Positions 7,857 through 16,369 of a stretch of DNA of 64,000 nt are shown here, piece by piece. The stretch is from an uncultured Treponema sp. (GTDB lineage: Bacteria > Spirochaetota > Spirochaetia > Treponematales > Treponemataceae), in the NCBI RefSeq assembly GCF_946187725.1, contig NZ_CAMHSK010000015.1:1-64000 (forward strand), read 5' to 3'. Each line of letters begins with the position of its first letter. The first letter of the stretch is position 1. The notes under the pieces are model-generated. The model made no database searches and was not told where the DNA came from. It worked only from the letters and a program-made list of their open reading frames with translations. Made by a program: the position numbers and the translations under genes.

Positions 7857-10427
7857 ATGAAAAAGACGAGTAAAATCGGCTTGCTTTTGGCATCAGCCTT
7901 GCTTTTTGCTGCAAGCCTTCTGAGTTGTTCAAATGGAGACGATGATTCTCCGAGCAATACCAACGCAAAAACAAAAAACGGCGTTACGATCGTCAAAGCG
8001 GATTTGGCGAGCACCACGAGCATGGAGCTTGAGAACTGCAGCTACAAGGTTGTCTTCTCGGTTCCGGCAGCAAAAGGCGAAAACTGGACGGCTTCGCTTG
8101 CGTTTGACCAAAACGACTTTGAAACCGACGACGACGGAAACACGGTTGAAGATGAGGTGTACGAGCTTGGACATCTCGCTGATACAACAGGAACAGGAAG
8201 CGGAACGCTCACGCTTTATGTGTACGAAAACACAAACAGCCAGACGCATGATGCGACGCTCTCCGTTACCTACGATGGAGCGACTTCCGCAAAGACAGTT
8301 GCCCTCACTCAGGTGGCGGGCAGCGCCAACGCGGCCGAAGAGACTGTCATGCAAAAGCAGTTCATCGGCTACGGCTACAACACGCGCTTGGGCTATGCTT
8401 CGACTCTCTGCCGCAAGAAAGAAATTTTCAAGACTACGGAACTCGTTGCTGACGGAATTGAAATTGATGGCGACACGATAAAAATCACCTACTCAGACGA
8501 CGGCACCCACACCACATACCGCGAAGCGTCTGGCTCTAACATCGCAGAGCTTGAAACATCACTCAAACTCACGCTTGACGGAAATTTCGACAAGGCGAAC
8601 TTCTCTGGCGAAATCGATTCACACACAGAATGGACGAACAAGAGCAAGAAGGATTATCAGTATGCATGGGCGGACATCAAGGTAAGCACATGGACAGCTG
8701 AACTGAGTGCAGACTCTGCGGTTATGACCAAAAAAGAAATGATGAAGTCAGCGGCATACAACGCAATCAACGGTATCGGACGCTCTTACCCTTCAACAAA
8801 CGAAGGCTTCAAAAAGCTCGTCAAAGACTACGGAACGCATGTCGTCGTAGGCGGCTATCTTGGCGGCAAGGCAAATGTCACAATGGAAGCCTACACGGGC
8901 GAAATGACAGGCACATTCGATGCGGGCTGCATGATTAAGGCTGGCTACAACGGCCTTTTTGAAGTGAATTCAAGCGTTGATGTAAGTTACAAAGAAACGC
9001 TCACCAACGAGTCACAGAATTTTACCTTCCACGGAGAAACACGGGGTGGAAGCAAAGAGAGCGCGTCAGACCTTGACGGCATGATTACCGGCAGGACGGG
9101 CAAAGACGAGGACCGCGCCCAGAAATTCGCCGACTGGAAAAAGACACTCAACGAAAGCGACAACTGTGTCTTCATCGACTTTGTGAGCGAGGACAACCTT
9201 GTGCCACTCTACGAGCTGATTGACGAGGAGGAAGACGAAGGCAATGAGCGTTACAATGCAATGAAAGCATATTTTGAGGACGGACAGCTCGAACAGGATT
9301 TCCCGATTAAAAGCCAGTCCCGCTTTGTGAACACCGTACCCACAAAGATTGACCTTTCTGACATCTCATTCAGCGATGACGGCTCGCTTGTCAAAACGCT
9401 CACGCTCGACGATCAGGGTACTATTGTTGCCTATGCCTGCAACGAGTATATACCCGAAATCAACACGAAAAAGCGCGTTACCGTCGTATACCCAGCGGCA
9501 AACAACAAAATTTACTGGAACTTGGGCTTCTACCCCGGCGACGACTACCACAAGCCTCACAGCGTAGGCTGGAACGGCGGCGAGGTTGTCCTTGCAGAAA
9601 AGAACGACCTTAAATACGAGGCATATCCCACGCTCTACCTTATCGGCACCACGCTCACCGCCGTTGAGCCTACATGGCTTTCAGATGAAGACATGAACAA
9701 AATGGCAGAGCCAAAGCCGACTGACTACCAATTTACTATCGGAGCTGTAAACGGCACTTACAATGTCGTAAAAATCGAAAACTACCTCTATGCACGCGAT
9801 TATTATACAGGACAACTCTTCGTTGACGGAACCGCGTATAATGGTGCTGACGGCTCTGACATAAAGGTAATCTGGAACAGCTATGAATATGAGCGCGGTA
9901 AATGGAAGACTTTAACTGGTACCAACGACACCAATTATTATCCTGCATATTTGTATGGCTACAAGTGGACTCGCTTTAGCGGCTTCCTTCCAGCTGGGTA
10001 CACGATTCCTAAGGCAAGCACTCTTACGGCTCTTGTCGGAAGGCTCGGTAATCTCACAGGAACTAATCCAGACGGCTCAGTTGCAGGTATGTTCATGAAT
10101 GGCGGCGTACTCGGCTTGAACCTCATACGCACAGGCTGGCTTGGTTATAACGACAGGATTAATAATTATGAGCGGTACTTCTGGGAAGATGCTTCACTGA
10201 GCGAGCTTGCCTGCTTGGACGACAGTCAAGGCAATATGTACGAAAGTGTTTACGATAATGCCACACGCTTCGTAATTTCACCAGAATCTGGTTCTGTTAC
10301 AAAGGTATCGGGCGTTTCCCATTATACCAAAAACTGGGCTGGCGTTGGAAAGACACTTGACACAGACAATATCAAAAGCTCAAGAAGCCCCTGCTTCCCG
10401 GTAATCATCAGCATGGAATGCAAATAA
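7857..10427 (+). CDS. MACPF-domain lipoprotein (predicted surface pore-forming-like protein)
   Basis: 856 residues. A lipoprotein signal (hydrophobic h-region, LLSC with Cys24) is followed by an acidic tether. Residues about 45-155 look like an Ig-like/BACON-type beta domain. Residues about 160-470 fit a membrane-attack-complex/perforin domain: the signature YGTH is at 325-328 and is followed by VVVGGYLGGKANV, as in bacterial MACPF proteins; two helical clusters flank it. The C-terminal ~250 residues (W/G/Y-rich, ending in PCFPVIISMECK) resemble the FISUMP-type domain of Fibrobacter-like surface proteins, a weaker match. AGGAGG precedes the ATG. It is first in an operon of six lipoproteins. 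Pore formation on host or rival cells is possible; some bacterial MACPF proteins have no lytic role. Confidence 0.8.
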   Translation: MKKTSKIGLLLASALLFAASLLSCSNGDDDSPSNTNAKTKNGVTIVKADLASTTSMELENCSYKVVFSVPAAKGENWTASLAFDQNDFETDDDGNTVEDEVYELGHLADTTGTGSGTLTLYVYENTNSQTHDATLSVTYDGATSAKTVALTQVAGSANAAEETVMQKQFIGYGYNTRLGYASTLCRKKEIFKTTELVADGIEIDGDTIKITYSDDGTHTTYREASGSNIAELETSLKLTLDGNFDKANFSGEIDSHTEWTNKSKKDYQYAWADIKVSTWTAELSADSAVMTKKEMMKSAAYNAINGIGRSYPSTNEGFKKLVKDYGTHVVVGGYLGGKANVTMEAYTGEMTGTFDAGCMIKAGYNGLFEVNSSVDVSYKETLTNESQNFTFHGETRGGSKESASDLDGMITGRTGKDEDRAQKFADWKKTLNESDNCVFIDFVSEDNLVPLYELIDEEEDEGNERYNAMKAYFEDGQLEQDFPIKSQSRFVNTVPTKIDLSDISFSDDGSLVKTLTLDDQGTIVAYACNEYIPEINTKKRVTVVYPAANNKIYWNLGFYPGDDYHKPHSVGWNGGEVVLAEKNDLKYEAYPTLYLIGTTLTAVEPTWLSDEDMNKMAEPKPTDYQFTIGAVNGTYNVVKIENYLYARDYYTGQLFVDGTAYNGADGSDIKVIWNSYEYERGKWKTLTGTNDTNYYPAYLYGYKWTRFSGFLPAGYTIPKASTLTALVGRLGNLTGTNPDGSVAGMFMNGGVLGLNLIRTGWLGYNDRINNYERYFWEDASLSELACLDDSQGNMYESVYDNATRFVISPESGSVTKVSGVSHYTKNWAGVGKTLDTDNIKSSRSPCFPVIISMECK

Positions 10428-10430
10428 GCG

Positions 10431-10496
10431 CGTCATTCTGAGCGCAGCGAAGAATCTCATGCAAACAGAGATGTTTCGCTGTCGCTCAACATGACG
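10431..10496. repeat. REP-like palindromic repeat between two lipoprotein genes
   Basis: A 66-nt imperfect inverted repeat. CGTCAT at 10431-10436 pairs with ATGACG at 10491-10496; GAGCG with CGCTC; AGCGAA with TTCGCT; CTC with GAG. The arm motif CATTCTGAGCGCAGCGAAGA is of a type I recognise as dispersed in many bacterial genomes. It starts 3 nt after the MACPF stop and ends 23 nt before the next gene, so the transcript can fold here. Confidence 0.65.
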
Positions 10497-10519
10497 GTAC
10501 TCAAATAGGAGACATTTTT

Positions 10520-12058
10520 ATGAAACGAACAAAATTTTTTGCCAGTGCAATTGCACTCACTTTTGCGATGAGTTTGGGATTTATTTCCTGCTCAAATGAT
10601 GATGATGACAACAACACTTCTGCCGAAAAGAGCGAGGCTCAGGAAGAACTTGAAAATTCGGCTTTCAGCGTTTTGCGTTCACTTTGCAACCTTGCCGAAT
10701 ACGATGAAAACGCCGCAACAGACGAGGACGGTGCATACACCGGCGTGGAGACGCTTCCTTCAAACTGGCAGAGCATCAAATTCACCTGCGACCAGGGCTA
10801 TGTGCTTGGCGACGATGAAACCGTGCGCTCAATTGCGACCGCCGGCACCGACGACGCGCGTGCCTTCTTCTCTGACATGATTGGCGAGAGCGTTGAGGAC
10901 GACAGCTACACCTGGAGCTGTCCCGGCTTCGGCACGCTTTCCTACAAAGAGGTAACGGACGACGCTAGCCTCTACGCCACGGTTGATGTGGCAATCGATG
11001 TGCTTCCGGGCGTGTCGCAGCTCAACTTTGTGCCGTATGATGTCATCAAAGGCGCAGGCGCGGAAAACAGCTACAAAGGCGAGCCCTACTACCATGCGGG
11101 TGATGTCATCAAAAGAACAAAAGATGATACATTCTGGATTTGCGTTCGTCCGGCGGGCGGTCCCTTGTACAAGGACAAGAGCTACTGGATTTGCCTTAAT
11201 CCCTACGACAAAAAGGATAAAAGCCTGATTACCGGCGAGACAAAGAAGGTCACGCTCAGTGTTTATGACGACAAGGAAGGATTTTCCGACGAGACAACAA
11301 AACAGACCTGGAAGTATGCGAAGAACCTTATGTCTCTCAAAACGGCACAGGCGGCGGCATTCACTTTCCTGTGTCTTGCCAACCCTTCGACGAACACTGT
11401 TTTTGACGGATGCTCAGATACATACAAGAACCTCAAGAACATCGGCTTTGACCTGCTTCAGCTTTCGGCGGGCGGCAGAATGAAAGACGGCAAAGTTGAC
11501 GAATACACATTGCAAAGTTTGGGAGCATTTGTCTTTGTGTACGGCAAGCCGAAAAACGATTCAAAACGACCGAGAGATGCAGATGTAAAATATGTGCAGC
11601 CCTATCTTGTCGTCAACGGCGAAAAGGGAAGGGATAGAAAAACGCTCCGAGCAGACATAAACACGTTCCGATGTGATGACGACAAGCCACTTTGTCTGTA
11701 CTCTGTGACCGACAGGCATGATGTGGGGTATGCCAATGACGGTGACTTTGGCGGCGTAAACGATGACACAACGCCATATAATTACGAGGACTATCTTTTC
11801 AAGTATCTGCCGAACAATCTCACCTTTACCAACAGAAATAAATTGGTAAATACGGATGTACCGCTTGCCCCCGTTATGACGATAGAACTCTGCATCAACG
11901 ACAACAAGGGCAAGGTGGGCGCGCCCAAAAAGCCGAGCAGCGCGTATGAAGACTGCTTTGTGCAGAACGACAGTGCCTCGCAGTTTGACTATTGGACGGC
12001 ACGGCAGAACACACAGTTGTTCATAGACGCTGTAGAAGCCAACTGGCAGAAAGAATAG
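10520..12058 (+). CDS. Paralogous treponemal lipoprotein A (unknown function)
   Basis: 512 residues with a lipobox at FISC (Cys24) and an Asp/Asn-rich tether. I do not recognise the family. It shares the whole layout with the next two genes: a predicted helix (ENSAFSVLRSLCNL), 'LP-W' (ETLPSNWQSIKFTC), a region on residues deleted or added between copies, then the best conserved block YYHAGDVI-x-R-x-x-D-x-T-x-W-I-C-V-R-P-A-G-G and SYWICL, then KYAKNLMSLKTAQAAA and a late YVQPYL strand. The Trp/Cys/Gly-rich block looks like a compact beta domain with paired cysteines. The ending KKPSSAYEDCF also recurs. GAGA precedes the ATG (AGGAGACATTTTT). It is likely exposed on the cell surface or in the periplasm. 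Confidence 0.7.
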   Translation: MKRTKFFASAIALTFAMSLGFISCSNDDDDNNTSAEKSEAQEELENSAFSVLRSLCNLAEYDENAATDEDGAYTGVETLPSNWQSIKFTCDQGYVLGDDETVRSIATAGTDDARAFFSDMIGESVEDDSYTWSCPGFGTLSYKEVTDDASLYATVDVAIDVLPGVSQLNFVPYDVIKGAGAENSYKGEPYYHAGDVIKRTKDDTFWICVRPAGGPLYKDKSYWICLNPYDKKDKSLITGETKKVTLSVYDDKEGFSDETTKQTWKYAKNLMSLKTAQAAAFTFLCLANPSTNTVFDGCSDTYKNLKNIGFDLLQLSAGGRMKDGKVDEYTLQSLGAFVFVYGKPKNDSKRPRDADVKYVQPYLVVNGEKGRDRKTLRADINTFRCDDDKPLCLYSVTDRHDVGYANDGDFGGVNDDTTPYNYEDYLFKYLPNNLTFTNRNKLVNTDVPLAPVMTIELCINDNKGKVGAPKKPSSAYEDCFVQNDSASQFDYWTARQNTQLFIDAVEANWQKE

Positions 12059-12068
12059 GAGGCATCCC

Positions 12069-13757
12069 ATGAAACGAACGAGATTTTTTGCGGGGGCACT
12101 AGCCCTCGTCTTTGCGATGGGCTTAGGCTTCCTCTCCTGCTCGAACGACAGCGACGACAACACAAGCAATACTTCTGCCACTACAAAGAGCGAGGCGGAG
12201 CAGGAGATTGAGGACGCTGCGTTCAACATTCTGCGCTCGCTCTGCACGCTTCCCACGGAAGATGAGAGCGACGAAAACAACGGCGTTGAGGAGCTTCCCG
12301 AAGGCTGGCAGGGCATGGAATTCATGTGCGATGAAGGCTATGTGCTTGACGAAGATTCAGAAGCCGTCCGCTCCGTTGCGGTGACAGACCTGGACGAAGC
12401 GCGGGTGTATGTCTCAAGCCTTGTGGGCGAGGAACTTGACAGCGACACTACGAGCGGCTACTGGAATTTCAGCGGGCTAGGCTCATTCCGCTTCAAGACC
12501 AGCGGCGAGGAGGGCATTTTTGCCACGCTCGATGTGAGCATTCCGATTATCGCCAATCTCAGCCAGATTCAGTTTGTGAGCGCAGACTATCTTAAAGAAA
12601 ATCTCTCGAGTGCCGAAAACAGCTACTCAGGGCTTCCCTATTATGCGGCGGGCGATGTTGTCCGGCGGAAAAAAGACGGCACCTACTGGATGTGCGTGCG
12701 ACCTGCCGGCGGCGACCTCAGAAAAGACAAGAGCTACTGGATGTGCCTTCATCCGTTTGACAAAAACGGCAAATGCATCATCAAAAGCGAGAAAAAAACA
12801 TACAGCCTTGCCTACGATATTACGAAGACGATGGTTGTTGAAGGCGATTGGGAGTGGGTATACGCAAAGAACCTTATGACGCTCAAAACGGCAAAGGCGG
12901 CGGGGCATACGCTTTTGGCACTTGCCTGCACGGACACCTACAGTCTCTATCCCAATGCAGAGACGGCGTTTAATGGGCTTAAAAACAGCGGCTACAATGT
13001 TATGGCACTGGAGCGCAGCGCAAGTTCATCAACAGGCGACCATCAGGTTGCAAGCAACGAATTCGGCTATATGTTTGCCTATGACAGCCCCAAGAAAGAC
13101 AGCAACAGGGCAAAAAAACGCACGAGCAGGGAGCTTAGGGCACTCCCCGAAGTCTCGGATGAGTATAAAAAATATGTGACAACGCTCGGAATGGTGAGCT
13201 ATGTGCAGCCGATTCTTGCCGCGCATCTTGCCCTGAGCGGTGAAAACGGAGCCGAAACCATGATGACAAAACAGATTGCAGAGACTCTAAGCTACTCAAG
13301 CTTCCAAAATGTCGAGTTTTTGCTTTCCACGACCGACGCGTTTGACGAAGCATACATGTTTTCGCTGAAAGATACCCAGCGTCCGTTCCCCTCGAACGGC
13401 ACAGATGAAGAGATGCTGGCTTTTACCTATGACTTTTCGAACTTTCTCCACTATGTGGATGAAGTTGGCGGGCTGCAATACAAGGATTATGTGGACACCG
13501 AGTCTCACAGCTATTCCCGATGGATGTCTCCGCTGCCGGGCTGGCATGTCCTGTACAGCCCCGAACTGGTCATAAAGGACAACAAGGGAACTGCCACAAC
13601 GCAAAAAAAGCCGGACAGCGCGTTTGAGGACATCTACCGCCAGGACGGAACGGCTACCGACGGCACTGGCACTCACTTTGACTGGTGGGCTTCGCTTGCA
13701 AAAACGGTACGCACCATTGATAACAAAGCAGTTGATTGGAACACTGAAAACAAATAG
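12069..13757 (+). CDS. Paralogous treponemal lipoprotein B (unknown function)
   Basis: 562 residues, Cys24 lipobox (FLSC). It is the closest relative of the gene before it, starting 11 nt after that stop with a copied leader (MKRTRFFAGALALVFAMGLG). Shared blocks are DAAFNILRSLCTL, YYAAGDVVRRKKDGTYWMCV, RPAGG, SYWMCLHPFDKNGK, WVYAKNLMTLKTAKAAGHT and SYVQPIL; the end has KKPDSAFEDIY. It is longer than its sisters because of an insertion around residues 345-430 that contains a basic stretch (SNRAKKRTSRELRALPE). No enzymatic motif was seen. Tandem duplication with divergence is the simplest origin. Confidence 0.7.
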   Translation: MKRTRFFAGALALVFAMGLGFLSCSNDSDDNTSNTSATTKSEAEQEIEDAAFNILRSLCTLPTEDESDENNGVEELPEGWQGMEFMCDEGYVLDEDSEAVRSVAVTDLDEARVYVSSLVGEELDSDTTSGYWNFSGLGSFRFKTSGEEGIFATLDVSIPIIANLSQIQFVSADYLKENLSSAENSYSGLPYYAAGDVVRRKKDGTYWMCVRPAGGDLRKDKSYWMCLHPFDKNGKCIIKSEKKTYSLAYDITKTMVVEGDWEWVYAKNLMTLKTAKAAGHTLLALACTDTYSLYPNAETAFNGLKNSGYNVMALERSASSSTGDHQVASNEFGYMFAYDSPKKDSNRAKKRTSRELRALPEVSDEYKKYVTTLGMVSYVQPILAAHLALSGENGAETMMTKQIAETLSYSSFQNVEFLLSTTDAFDEAYMFSLKDTQRPFPSNGTDEEMLAFTYDFSNFLHYVDEVGGLQYKDYVDTESHSYSRWMSPLPGWHVLYSPELVIKDNKGTATTQKKPDSAFEDIYRQDGTATDGTGTHFDWWASLAKTVRTIDNKAVDWNTENK

Positions 13758-13765
13758 GAAGTTTT

Positions 13766-15193
13766 ATGAAACGGGCAAAATTTTTTGCGGGGGCTATAGC
13801 CCTCACCCTTGCGATGGGGTTGGCTCTTGCCTCATGCTCGAACGATGACGACGAGAAAAAAGAAGAGACAATCGCCGACAAGCAGGACAACGCGGTCACA
13901 ACAGAAGACATCGCATTCAACATTCTGCGCGATTTGTGCGACCTGAAAAACGACGACGGCGACGAAGAGCTTCCCTCCGACTGGAAGAGCAAGACATTCA
14001 CAGCAGACATCGGAACGACATTCCCCACAGAAGCGGGGGGCAGCGACACGGTGCGCTATGTTGCGTACGACAGTGCAGACGATGCCGCCGACTACTTCCA
14101 CGAGCTTATCGGAAGCGAAAACGACTCCTGGAGCGATGCCGATGTGGGCGAATTCACCTTTGAGAAAGCGGGTAATGCAAACAGCGACGAAGATTTGTTT
14201 GCCACGCTCACGGTAAAAAGCAATCGCGTTTCCGGGCTTTCGCTCTTAAAATTCTACTCTGAGGATGGCATCAAAGATTCTGTCGGAACTAACGCCGTAA
14301 ATCCCACCTACTACCACGCCGGCGACATCGTCACGCGCGATTCGGACGGAACTACATGGATATGCGTAAAACCTGCGGGCGGCCCTTCAAACGACAGCAA
14401 CAGCTACTGGATGTGCCTTGACCCCTTCGCAAAAAGCGGTAGCAAGGCGGGAAAGTGCATCGTCAAAGAGGACAAAAAGAAAGTCTGGCTTTCCTACGCA
14501 AACCTTATCCAGAAAAACTGGGTGTACGCAAAGAACCTTATGTCGCTCGACACGGCAAAGGCGGCGTACCACACATTCAACGCGCTCCTGAACGGGAACG
14601 GCACAAACGCACAGGCGGTGTACTCTGCCATTGCGAGCCGTGGCTACGACATCGCGAACCTCTCAAACAACGGCGAGAATTTCTGCTTTGCGTTCGGAAA
14701 CCCCAAAAACGACAAGAGCCGCGTATCGCGCGGAAACAGCGTAAATTCCCAGACAACCTATGTGCAGCCATTCTTTATCGGCACAGTTGGCGCAACGGAT
14801 TCTATCCAAACGACTTCGGACGGCTACAGCTCTGTTTCTGGCGCGACGACGATGCTTGCCGTAACCGACTCTTATGACCTCAACTATCTGGATTCTTTTT
14901 ACACGACATGGGTTTGCTATGTTCTGAAAATGTCTGCGGATGTTGATGACGGCTACACCTACCTTGACTACATTCACCGCGTTACTAACGGAAGTCTCGG
15001 ATTCAGCGGCACATACACCTGGATGAACAATACGGCGACGGCAAATCCAAAATATACTTCGTACAACTCGTATCCGTATCACATCATCTACAGTCCTGAA
15101 ATCGTAATTAAGGACTCTGGAACAAAAAACTCCGCCTACACGGATGTGTACATCAGCGGAGACAACGCCTTTGACTACTGGGGGTCGCTCTAA
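13766..15193 (+). CDS. Paralogous treponemal lipoprotein C (unknown function)
   Basis: 475 residues, Cys24 lipobox (LASC), the shortest copy of the trio. It begins 9 nt after the previous stop with the near-identical signal MKRAKFFAGAIALTLAMGLA. The conserved core is present: DIAFNILRDLCDL, YYHAGDIVTRDSDGTTWICV, KPAGG, SYWMCLDPFAK, WVYAKNLMSLDTAKAAYHT and TYVQPFF. The C-terminal part after residue 330 is richer in Tyr/Thr/Ser and less like its sisters, ending in FDYWGSL, which also recurs as FDYWTA and FDWWAS in the other two. The function is unknown; the family may bind a ligand shared by the operon. Confidence 0.7.
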   Translation: MKRAKFFAGAIALTLAMGLALASCSNDDDEKKEETIADKQDNAVTTEDIAFNILRDLCDLKNDDGDEELPSDWKSKTFTADIGTTFPTEAGGSDTVRYVAYDSADDAADYFHELIGSENDSWSDADVGEFTFEKAGNANSDEDLFATLTVKSNRVSGLSLLKFYSEDGIKDSVGTNAVNPTYYHAGDIVTRDSDGTTWICVKPAGGPSNDSNSYWMCLDPFAKSGSKAGKCIVKEDKKKVWLSYANLIQKNWVYAKNLMSLDTAKAAYHTFNALLNGNGTNAQAVYSAIASRGYDIANLSNNGENFCFAFGNPKNDKSRVSRGNSVNSQTTYVQPFFIGTVGATDSIQTTSDGYSSVSGATTMLAVTDSYDLNYLDSFYTTWVCYVLKMSADVDDGYTYLDYIHRVTNGSLGFSGTYTWMNNTATANPKYTSYNSYPYHIIYSPEIVIKDSGTKNSAYTDVYISGDNAFDYWGSL

Positions 15194-15208
15194 CACGAAA
15201 ATAAGCCT

Positions 15209-16369
15209 ATGCGAATGAAAAAACAATGTCGGGTTTCTCTTTTTCCTCTTATGCTGCTGTTGCTGCTTTTCGCACTAGCCTCCTGCTCGAATGACGGTGA
15301 CAGCGGCGGAGGAGGAAAGGACGAGACCGAAAAAACCTCGGAAAAGCTCGTCATTGTCTTTCATTTGCCCGCCGGCTTGGGCGACAATTCCTACACCGAC
15401 ATCTTGGCGTACGGAATACACAAGGCGGCGTTTGAGAACAACCTGCTTGTGTACGATGTAAGCCCTGATGACTGGGATGACGCACAGGTAAAAATACAGA
15501 AAGTTTTCTCGTCATATCGGGAACTTATCGGCGCGGAAGAGAACGCCGATATTCCCGTCCTTTTTGTTTTTGCGAGCGAAAGCTATCTTCCCGTGCTTGA
15601 ATCAGACGAGATTGCAGAAAGCATTGCCGCTTCCACCGAGCCGTTCACCTACCTGCTTTTTGAGTCGGAGGAAACGGAAGTTCCGTATCTGAGCACGGTG
15701 TATATGCCGCTGTACGGTGCGAGCTACCTTGCGGGAACGGCGGCAAAAACACTGCTTTCTGAAAAAGAAAATCCCCGCGTGATTTCCCTGCTTGCCAATG
15801 ATTTTATGCAGCCGCTGATTGACGCGCTGAACGGCTTTTCGGTCGGCTACGGCTCATCGGGTAGCACTTCCTATATCTACAACTATTTTACGACTACGGC
15901 AGAAGAAGTGGAAGAAATGAGAAACGCCACCTTTGTCGCCGAGTCAATCAACGGCGAGGCAGACACAACGGGCTTTAACAGTGAGGAAACCGCCTACAAA
16001 ATCGCCTACAACAACAGTTTCAATACCTTTGACCTCTACTTCCCCATTTGCGGCGGGAGCATTCACGGGCTGCTCCGCTACAACCGCGAGCAGGGAGCGT
16101 CCTCGTTCTACACCGTCGGCATGGATTCTGACATGAGCGCGTACAGCCCGCAGGTGCCGTTCTCGGTGGTCAAGCGCGTGGACAAGGCGGCAGAAAAGTG
16201 CATAGCGCAGTGGCTCGCCGAGGGCAAAATCGAGCACTACCAGCGGCTGGGGCTTGGCGAAGGCTACACCGAGCTTGTGGTTTCAGAAGGCTACGAAAGC
16301 CTTTCTGCTGTCGTTCAGGAACATCTTTCAGAAGCGATTGAAAAGGAGCAGGCATATTATGAAAACTAG
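15209..16369 (+). CDS. BMP-family substrate-binding lipoprotein
   Basis: 386 residues: signal peptide with lipobox LASC (Cys26), a Gly/Glu tether, then a two-lobed binding-protein fold. The order of blocks is that of the basic membrane protein family (BmpA, TmpC/PnrA): HLPAGLGDNSYTDILAYGIH at the start, YMPLYGASYLAGTAA mid-way, FPICGGSIHGLLRY and FYTVGMDSDMSAYSPQVPFS near the end. The D-x-D there matches the purine-ribose site region of PnrA, but the usual 'NDxxFN' opening is altered to GDNSYTD, so the ligand may not be a nucleoside. No permease or ATPase gene is near, which is unusual for a transport lipoprotein and fits a sensing or capture role. The end overlaps the next gene by 11 nt. Confidence 0.7.
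   Translation: MRMKKQCRVSLFPLMLLLLLFALASCSNDGDSGGGGKDETEKTSEKLVIVFHLPAGLGDNSYTDILAYGIHKAAFENNLLVYDVSPDDWDDAQVKIQKVFSSYRELIGAEENADIPVLFVFASESYLPVLESDEIAESIAASTEPFTYLLFESEETEVPYLSTVYMPLYGASYLAGTAAKTLLSEKENPRVISLLANDFMQPLIDALNGFSVGYGSSGSTSYIYNYFTTTAEEVEEMRNATFVAESINGEADTTGFNSEETAYKIAYNNSFNTFDLYFPICGGSIHGLLRYNREQGASSFYTVGMDSDMSAYSPQVPFSVVKRVDKAAEKCIAQWLAEGKIEHYQRLGLGEGYTELVVSEGYESLSAVVQEHLSEAIEKEQAYYEN

Noticed and set aside
7645-7860. 69-71 codon frame in the leader of the lipoprotein operon, stop overlapping the next start
   Set aside because: Low-complexity, no ribosome-binding site, no recognisable protein pattern, and it runs through a hairpin. Kept only as a remark under the leader.
11561-12325. 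Antisense frame of 254 codons across lipoproteins A and B
   Set aside because: It spans the junction of two real genes on the other strand and has no domain; same composition effect.
14663-15226. Antisense frame of 187 codons opposite lipoprotein C
   Set aside because: Shadow of the sense gene, with His/Arg/Val-rich translation typical of reversed coding DNA.
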